A stretch of DNA of 64,000 nt from Phyllostachys edulis (Eukaryota; Streptophyta; Magnoliopsida; Poales; Poaceae), in assembly GCA_036346405.1 (NCBI GenBank), contig CM070568.1:32220870-32284869 (forward strand), in the 5' to 3' direction. Positions 58,031 to 64,000 of the stretch are shown piece after piece (the first letter of the stretch is position 1; each line of letters begins with the position of its first letter). Below the pieces are notes generated by a model. That model did not search any database. It worked only from the letters and a program-made list of their open reading frames with translations, and was not told the origin of the DNA. The translations under genes and the position numbers were made by a program.

Positions 58031-58730
58031 CTAACGAGGATTAAATTCCTAAGTATTAATTAAAAGCTACATAGCTTATGTGGTCGTAGACCTCATGACT
58101 AACGACCCCTGTGGTCGTTACAATCCCAAGGGTCACCCGATGGGCAACCTGGTCAGAGGGGGTCCTGTACCCATTGCTCGACCAGATGACTGCTCGTAGA
58201 AGCTTTGAACTGGCACTTGGACCCAATTCTAAGTATATCCCTTCTGTGTGATGAATGGAACATGTGTCTTAATTGCTCTAAACCACACGACGTTTCTGGC
58301 CCTAAGTCACTGACAATAACCACCATATGGTTATTGTCTCGCACTGACATCAACTGCTGGTCAGTTAACGTTTACTAACTGCCACTGTTTCTCCTTACCA
58401 GATGGAACACTTCCAAAGGGCGTCTCTTTCTAGAGTAACTGGCACCACTTCGTCAGTTATTTAAAAGAGAATACAAACGGCAGGAGGGACATCGAATCTA
58501 AGGCATCTGATCTGAACAGGAGAGAACAACCTCAACACATCTGATCCTTCAGAAGGCAATTAGATTCAAGCAATACACTTAGTGTAATTAGGGCTAGTAT
58601 AGCACCTTATTCAAAGCACCCCTTGTAAACATCTAGTTTATTGCAATAAAGAGCAATCCCAATCTCATCCAAGAACTCTTAGCCATTTTTCTCTTTTTAT
58701 TTCGTAAGATCGGCAACTCGATCATCGACA
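58031..58730 (+). repeat. 3' LTR of TAT element
   Basis: About 700 bp, ending ATCATCGACA. It matches the 5' LTR without its hAT; the visible differences are mostly C/T and G/A. TNP2 sequence starts at 58731. Confidence 0.88.
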
Positions 58731-59954
58731 AGTGGCAATCATGAGGCTGTGTTATTTTTTTAACTCAATTGCTTAGATGGTCGTCGATCCTGATGAACTA
58801 GATGCTTTGCAGGCCGAGATGGTGCCGACTCTATGTTATCTTGAGATATATTTCTCTCCGTCATTTTTTATATCATGGTCCATCTCATTGTTCATCTTGT
58901 AAAAGAGATAAAGATATCTAGCTTTGTGTTCCTACGTTATATGTGCTCGTTCAAGAGGTGCATGGGAATTCTCAAGTCCTATGTACGGAATCGATCTCGA
59001 CCGAAAGGCAGCATCATCGAAGGTTATGCAACCGAAGAAGTCATTGAGTTCTTTGTCGACTACATGACTCAGGTGAAACTGATAGGTGTGCCTCTATCTC
59101 GTCATAAGGGAAGGCTAGAGGGTATCGGGACCATCAGAGAGAAAGCAATCACTCTCGATTTGGATACGTACGCTCAAGCCTATTTCACGATCTTGCAACA
59201 CATGATCGAAGTATCCCTGTACATTGACAAGTACAAAGACATGGTACGCCAATAGAATCCAAGCCAATCAGAGGTTTGGATCACGCGATAGCACAACCGC
59301 CGGTTCAACGAATGGTTAAAGGTGCGATTCACTGGGAGGTCATCAAGTGATTATATGCTGCAATACTTGGAAAAATGGCCAAAATTTACAATTGTGACAT
59401 GGCAAGCATACGACATAAATGGGTACACATTTTATCTGACATACCAGATAGGAAGAGCCTGATCTAGAACAACGGTGACGGATGCGGATGCATGAAAGCG
59501 ATTCAATACCGCTAGGCCAAACATAATGAAACATGGGTTGAGCTTCTACTATGGGTTCGTAGAGGAGATTTGGGAGCTCGACTACGTACTATTCAAGATC
59601 CCCCTATTTCGGTGCCATTGGGTCAAACTTCCACAGGGTGTGAAGGTCGACAAGTACGGCGTTACTACTGTGGACCACGAATGTGTCAGATACAAGGACG
59701 AACCATTCATACTCGCTAAGCAAGTTATTCAAGTTTTTTATGTAACGGACCCAGCAAATAAGATCCGTCACGTAGTTCTTCATGGAAAAAGAAGGATTGT
59801 CGGAGTTGAGAATGTTGTGGATGAGGAATGGTACAATCAATTTGACGAGTCGCCTCCTTTCGGAGACAGCATCAAGCTCGAGGAAGAACCCAGTGAGCAA
59901 GCTAGCTATATGCACGTCGATCATCATGAAGGGCTATTTTTTAAAAGGAAATAG
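58731..59954 (+). pseudogene. TNP2-type transposase, C-terminal half (CACTA-1)
   Basis: Picks up exactly where 4484 broke off: AIMRLCYFF, then VDPDELDALQAE, YLEIYFSPSFF, MVHLIVHLVKEIKI and GILKSYVRNRSRPKGSII, EEVIEFFVDYM (58780-59250). After shifts near 59255-59525 it ends with VEEIWELDYVLFKIPLFRCHW, DKYGVTTVDHECVRYKDEPF and VIQVFYVTDPANKIRHVVLH (59526-59954), the DUF4216-type end. Parallel to CACTA-2 14085-15856. Non-functional because of stops and the gypsy insertion. Confidence 0.88.
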
Positions 59955-60177
59955 CCAAGTGGAATGATCCCACATGGTGAACACCTATTTGGAAATTGTT
60001 CTATTGTAATTAAGAAACTCGGCATGTAATTAAGAAATTATTCCATTGTAATTGATTCAGTATTTAATAAATTATTTCATCTGTGATTGTATTTATTTTC
60101 TTGTTTTCAAAGGGCATGGCTAGCATTTCCTGAGGCTAGCCGAAAAACATAATATTTTTTAGTTATAGAAGGAAATA

Positions 60178-60443
60178 TCACAAGCGGTTTAGTGGAACAA
60201 ACCGTCTGTGATATGTATCATAGATGGTTCTAAAATAGAACTATCTATGATATGGTCGCATATCACAGACTGTTTTTAAAATAGAATCGCCTGTGATATG
60301 ATTGTATATCACAGACGGTTATATTATGGAACCGTTTGTGATACTTATACCACAGACGGTTTTGGAATAGAACCGTATGCGATATAGAATATCACAGACA
60401 GTTCTTTAAGAGAACCATTTGTGATATCCCTTTATTAGTAGGG
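60178..60443. repeat. Right subterminal repeats and end of CACTA-1
   Basis: Copies of ATCACAGACGGTT and its inverse (AACCGTCTGTGATA), some as ATCACAAGCGG, ending in TTTATTAGTAGGG. The preceding 80 bp (GGGCATGGCTAGC, CCTGAGGCTAGC) match CACTA-2 8080-8110 inverted, which supports this as the true terminus. Confidence 0.8.
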
Positions 60444-60625
60444 CCCCGCTAGAGTTTGCGCCCTTACTCCTCACTCGCCCGTCCCCCTTCCCAGCGCCCT
60501 TACTCCTCACTCACCAGTCCCCCTCCCCACCCGAGCACCCCCGACCTCGACACTACCACCCCGACCTCGACGCCGCCGACCCCCGTCCTCCATTCCGCCG
60601 TCCCCGACCTCCTGGGCTTTTGAAG
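60444..60625. other. GC-rich flank right of CACTA-1
   Basis: C-rich low-complexity DNA with a repeated CGCCCTTACTCCTCACTC motif (60460 and 60498). No gene supported. Confidence 0.4.
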
Positions 60626-61022
60626 GGATACAGGTAGGCTACACTAACTGGCAATTCAAAAATTCTACCACGTAAACCAGGAAGTCATGCAAGCAAGAGA
60701 TCATTGATCATTACCACCAAACGTGCAATGCAGCGAAAGTAGAGTTGGAGTAGCCTGATCCAACGTAAAGCGCATCGATGTAGTGGTCATAGTCGATCGT
60801 TCACCGTAGTCTATCATCTAGCGTAGTCGTTCGTCCAACGTCCTCAGTGTCGATCGTCTCCTCCAGCAACCAATCGTGTTCCTTGCGAAGTCGTGGATCG
60901 TCCTTAAGCAAAACAGCAACCGTAGTAGCGCATCTACGGTATCCACACGTCTAGGGATGAAACACTGTACGTTGGTGTGCTAGCACCAACTCGCACGGTA
61001 GGGTTCTCTTAAGAAGATGGCG
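60626..61022. repeat. LTR-like fragment (possibly copia type)
   Basis: Contains words such as AAATTCTACC, GCAATGCAGCGAAAGTAG and AAGATGGCGGCTAGGGTTTC, which resemble grass copia (Angela/RIRE1-like) LTRs. No partner LTR or duplication found. It abuts chromovirus 2. Confidence 0.35.
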
Positions 61023-61268
61023 GCTAGGGTTTCTGATGAGGACATTACTCCTTCGAATACACGCACTACATAAAATCCTCTAGATCCGGTTGCTGAACTA
61101 CAAGGTCCTATGACAAGAGCTCGAGCACGTCACTTAAATTATGAGGCGAGCTCGTTTCTAGGTGCTAATAATTTATCTATGCAGAATGGTATACTACCTA
61201 ATAATTGTGATCTTTTGTTACTTAGGAATAATGGGGAGGATCCATCAAGTCCTGGTCATCTGCGCTGA
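61023..61268 (+). pseudogene. Chromovirus 2 polyprotein tail
   Basis: EDITPSNTRTT, a stop, then ELQGPMTRARARHLNYEASS, FLGANNLSMQNGILPNNCDL and LLRNNGEDPSSPGHLR. It serves as the empty-site reference for solo LTR C. Confidence 0.85.
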
Positions 61269-61834
61269 TTGCGTCCAAGAAAAGGAAGTCCCTCTGATTG
61301 CGTCGAGAAAAGGAAGTCCATCTACATAAGATCTCCTCCCCGCGTTTTCAGCTCGGTCACAAGTTAAGGTGCTGTGTCACCGTTTTGGGCCTAATAGGGC
61401 CATGTAAGCATGTCAAGGTCGGAGCCCAGGTTGTGTACGCCTCCCACTACGCCGCACAACCCTATGTCGACCTCCTCACGCCCCCTATATATATATGACA
61501 AGAGTCATAGTTTAGGGCCGGGTTTTTCTTAGATTATTCTACCACTTTGCGTTCAGCGATTGTTCGGTTTGAGAACCCCACTTTGTGAACTTCATCCATA
61601 TTCGCAATACAATTCATATTGCATCTTCCTTGTTCTTGTGAGTTGCTTGATTGCTTGCGTGAACAATAACCCTCGTGGTAAGGTCGATCGCGTGCAAGCG
61701 TGGTCGATAACGACGATCGTCTTGGTGTAGCAAATTGTGAGGTGACGATGCGTGGGTGAAAGCCTCAAAGCGTCAACATCCTCACGACGAAATCAATCGA
61801 ACCTATCGGAAGATCGGGTCGCTGTACCTCATCA
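61269..61834 (+). repeat. LTR of chromovirus 2 (left edge approximate)
   Basis: Ends ACCTCATCA just before the PBS. The left edge is blurred by a 29-bp direct duplication TGATTGCGTC...AAAAGGAAGTCC (61267 and 61296). TATA-like TATATATATATGA at 61486. Its right part matches the 3' LTR of element 1. Confidence 0.75.
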
Positions 61835-61836
61835 AG

Positions 61837-61848
61837 TGGTATCAGAGC
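61837..61848 (+). other. Primer-binding site of chromovirus 2
   Basis: TGGTATCAGAGC, complementary to initiator tRNA-Met, 2 bp after the LTR. Confidence 0.88.
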
Positions 61849-63079
61849 AAAGGTTGCCCATTAGGTAATCTCGTTTATCCCCTTTTGTTAGTTGTGTTCC
61901 ATCACCTAGAGTCCAGAAAATTGCCCCACAAAAAGTTTTAGATCTTAGTTCTTCCGCTGTCCAAACCACTTTGTGCCTTTCGCAATTGTATTTTCAGTTT
62001 TCGCGTTGTTGAGTTCGAGTCCATTGTCGGTGTCTTTGTTGCTGGTCTAGTCATCGTGATCTAGTTTCTAGCGTCGAGTCTTTGCTGTTTTGGTCATCAT
62101 GTATCTCGGCTTGCCCTTGGTTGCATCCATTGCAATTAGGGTTTGTCTACTATAGCCGAGATCGTGACACCACCCCCATACGACCACCTACTCAGAATCG
62201 GCTTCTCCACCCAACTCGGAATCGACCACCTATTCGAGCAACACCTATTTAACCACCCACTCGGAATCTACCACCTGGTCAGATTCGACCACCTACTCGG
62301 GTTCGATCACCTACTCGGATTCAACCATCCACTCGTCTCCGCCCCAACAAACCTATCTATTTCTAGTTGCTCTCGGACACCCCACGCACTCATCATATCA
62401 TGCCCTGCCAAACAAAGGCCGAGAAGATTTTCCATAGCCGAAACAGAGGTAGCCAAAGTTCAGAGAGAGAGAGAGAGAGAGTATCTTTTTTTACCTTTAT
62501 ACCCCTGCTCTCCGGAAAAAGTTTGTGACCCACTCACCTCATTGGACCCAGTAAAGGTAGCAGAAGAGTTTTGAGCTCGGGTCGCGTTCGCAAAAAAAAA
62601 GAGAGAGAGGGAGGCAAAGAGTGTCAAAAAAAAAGAAAAAAGAAAGAAGCAAAAAGTGCAAAAAAAGAAGAAGGAGAAGGAGAAAACAGTTGCTTTGCGA
62701 ATTTTGTTCCGTTATGTTTGTATCCACCTTATTTTTCAGCTTGCTTGAGCTAGTTCTAGGAACGCGTTTGGATCAGCAACTGTGACGAGTACTGTGGACT
62801 TTGATTCAGTTTTTCTAATCTGATTTCATTATTGCTATTCCTTGCTACTAAACATTGCCTGTCTGAGCTCCACATACTTTTGGCCCTCAGATTTGGATCC
62901 TCGCATTCGCCTCCGTCGTGGTCATACATCCCACCTTCTCCGATCATACCACCTGCTGCAATTTGGTAAGAAACTCATAAGAGCTTGGTAAGACGCTTGA
63001 GAGTGTGTGATTCCACCTTCCACCACCTAGTAGTTGATAGGGATAATACATTTGTGTTGTCTTTTGTCTCCTACTAACC
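61849..63079 (+). other. Leader of chromovirus 2 with tandem repeats
   Basis: About 1.2 kb without a gene. At 62178-62345 a degenerate 21-24 bp unit (CGACCACCTACTCGGAT) recurs seven or eight times. At 62465-62482 there is a (GA)n run and at 62590-62690 a long purine tract. The last 280 bp match the leader of element 1. Confidence 0.7.
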
Positions 63080-64000
63080 ATGGCAGGTGAAGAATTGGAT
63101 GCGCAAGAGTGTGTTTTGAGGGAAGAGCTCACGAGGGTGTTGGATGAGCACTGCCATGCTATTAATGATGACATTGATAGGAAGCTTGCGGAAACAAATG
63201 CTACACTATGACAACTCAATGATAGTGTTGCAATGCTCAATGCACGCATTGATGGTTTGGCCAATCAACAACCGAACAATGGGCGTGTGGAACCTCATGG
63301 TGCAGCCCATGACCATGAGTTTGACAATGATAATGAGATGTGCAACCACAACGCCTTTGATGCACGACAACGGAATCGGCTGAACTTCAACCGTCAAGGT
63401 ATGAGAGGTAATAACTTTCAGCAACATAATGCACGTGTTAATGATGATCCATATGCTAAAGTCAAGTTCACTATACCATCTTTTGCTGGTGCTTATGATG
63501 CTGAAATATATCTAGATTGGGAGATGACGGTAGAACAGAAATTTAATGCTCACTTACTTCCTGAAGTACATAGAGTTAGGCAAGCCACAAGTGAATCTAA
63601 AAACTTTGCCATCATTTGGTGGAATAGGGTATGCAACGATGTATTAGCGCCTACTACGTGGGATGCTTTAAAGGTTGCTATGCGTAACAGATTTGTTCCA
63701 ACTTCTTTTAAACGTGACTTGCGTAATAAATTACAGCACTTAAACCAAGGTAATAGATCTGTAGAAGAATATTATCAGGAGCTACAAATTAGTATGTTGC
63801 GTTGTGATATTATTGAGGACGAAGAGGCTGCTATGGCACGTTTTTATGGGGGATTAAGATGTGAAATTCAGGACATAGTTGATTACAAAGAATATGATAG
63901 TGTCCCTAGATTGTTCCAACTTGCATGTTTGGTAGAAAAGGAATTGCAGGGATGACAGCAGAGGCCAAGGAACAATTTTGGAAGCACGTCTACACCAAGA
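63080..64000 (+). pseudogene. Chromovirus 2 gag
   Basis: ATG 63080 in ACCATGGCAGG gives MAGEELDAQECVLREELTRV. A TGA at 63209 interrupts; the frame then stays open to a second TGA at 63953. The gag domain is well preserved: YAKVKFTIPSFAGAYDAEIY, EMTVEQKFNAHLLPEVHRVR, RSVEEYYQELQISMLRCDII and FYGGLRCEIQDIVDYKEY. Both stops fit CGA-to-TGA changes, typical of methylated-cytosine decay. It is better kept than element 1 gag, so it may be younger. The knuckle lies outside the window. Confidence 0.88.

Larger units (their letters stand above)
4485..58730 (+). mobile_element. TAT-lineage Ty3/gypsy retrotransposon (RIRE2-like), nested
   Basis: Two related LTRs of about 700 bp (4485-5860 without its hAT, and 58031-58730) bracket PBS, gag, protease, reverse transcriptase, archaeal-type RNase H, integrase, an antisense spliced gene and a polypurine tract, in the order typical of TAT elements. 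It inserted in the TNP2 gene of CACTA-1; the host frame resumes at 58731 with GTGGCAATCATGAGGC. Compared with CACTA-2, about 30 bp of target around the 5' junction are missing and I see no clean 5-bp duplication. Five insertions split it: hAT, CACTA-2, an unknown block with copia, a chromovirus and a solo LTR. LTR differences are mostly transitions, so the insertion is old. The RIRE2-like label is an inference from gag and PBS style. Confidence 0.88.
568..60443 (+). mobile_element. Outer CACTA (En/Spm) transposon, CACTA-1, TNP2 only
   Basis: The left end reads CACTACTACAG and is followed by clustered TATCACAGACGGTT-type inverted repeats, the hallmark of CACTA subterminal regions. A TNP2-type transposase gene follows on the plus strand (2707-4484, resuming 58731-59954). 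After it comes a stretch (about 60095-60177) that matches the DNA next to the repeats of CACTA-2 (8040-8110, other strand), and then the right subterminal repeats. The right end reads TTAGTAGGG, one base away from the expected TTAGTAGTG. Compared with CACTA-2 it lacks the whole Ulp1-type gene, so it looks like an internal-deletion derivative. The flanking triplets (TAC left, CCC right) do not match, so the right boundary is less secure. Without nested insertions the element would be only about 5 kb. Confidence 0.8.
61023..64000 (+). mobile_element. Chromovirus-type gypsy element 2 (pol tail, LTR, gag), runs off window
   Basis: Order is the last part of pol (61023-61268), LTR, PBS, leader, gag. 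This is an internal-LTR-internal arrangement, in which the one LTR is both the 3' LTR of a left copy and the 5' LTR of a right copy. Same family as element 1. The right end is outside the window. Confidence 0.85.

Noticed and set aside
60444..60625. GC-rich region as start of a host gene or as the missing ORF2 of CACTA-1
   Set aside because: At first it looked parallel to the GC-rich leader at 12480-12896. The preceding 80 bp match the terminal side of CACTA-2 (8040-8110), so CACTA-1 ends at 60443 and this is flank. No coding signal.
61756..61941. 61-residue frame spanning the LTR end and PBS
   Set aside because: It crosses the LTR/PBS border and has no homology-like features.

Overview
This window is plant nuclear DNA from a grass, most likely rice (genus Oryza) or a close relative. 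It looks like heterochromatin of pericentromeric type, with no intact host gene. The evidence is a dense nest of grass-type transposons (CACTA/En-Spm, TAT-lineage and chromovirus Ty3/gypsy, Ty1/copia, Helitron, hAT and a Pack-MULE) and large solo LTRs with target-site duplications (TSDs). The copies are broken by stops and frameshifts, many of them C-to-T type. I recognise no tRNA, rRNA, CRISPR or prokaryotic feature. Species and family names are inferences from motifs; no database was searched.

Layout. The outer shell is a CACTA transposon (CACTA-1, 568-60443) with one TNP2-type transposase gene. A Pack-MULE holding a piece of a 4-coumarate:CoA ligase gene (1163-2555) sits in its leader. The transposase gene is split at 4485/58730 by a TAT-lineage gypsy element with ~700 bp LTRs, PBS, gag, protease, RT, archaeal-type RNase H, integrase and an antisense spliced gene upstream of the 3' LTR. 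The gypsy element is itself invaded by: an hAT in the 5' LTR (4845-5512); a second CACTA of 14.2 kb (CACTA-2, 7564-21716, TSD ATT) in gag; an unidentified block (23261-32764) holding a gag-only copia (24671-32367), whose LTR holds a Helitron (27219-31995) and whose gag holds an hAT; a chromovirus (35666-51996) split by three solo LTRs, one with a fourth inside it; and a solo LTR in the antisense gene (53708-57101). From 60626 on there is an LTR-like fragment, then a second chromovirus copy with the order pol tail, LTR, PBS, gag, running off the window.

Function. CACTA-2 is the most complete DNA transposon. Read on the minus strand it has TNP2 (20878 to 14085, split by a solo LTR) and then a multi-exon gene with Transposase_24, DUF8039-like and Ulp1/C48 protease segments (11330 to 8248) whose His-Asp-Cys residues are still visible. 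Between the two lie an internal cluster of the element's own subterminal repeats and a small plus-strand gene of unknown function.

Most notable observation. Four diverged large solo LTRs share a module of three hairpins plus two perfect palindromes. Compensatory base changes in the stems point to a conserved RNA structure in these LTR transcripts.
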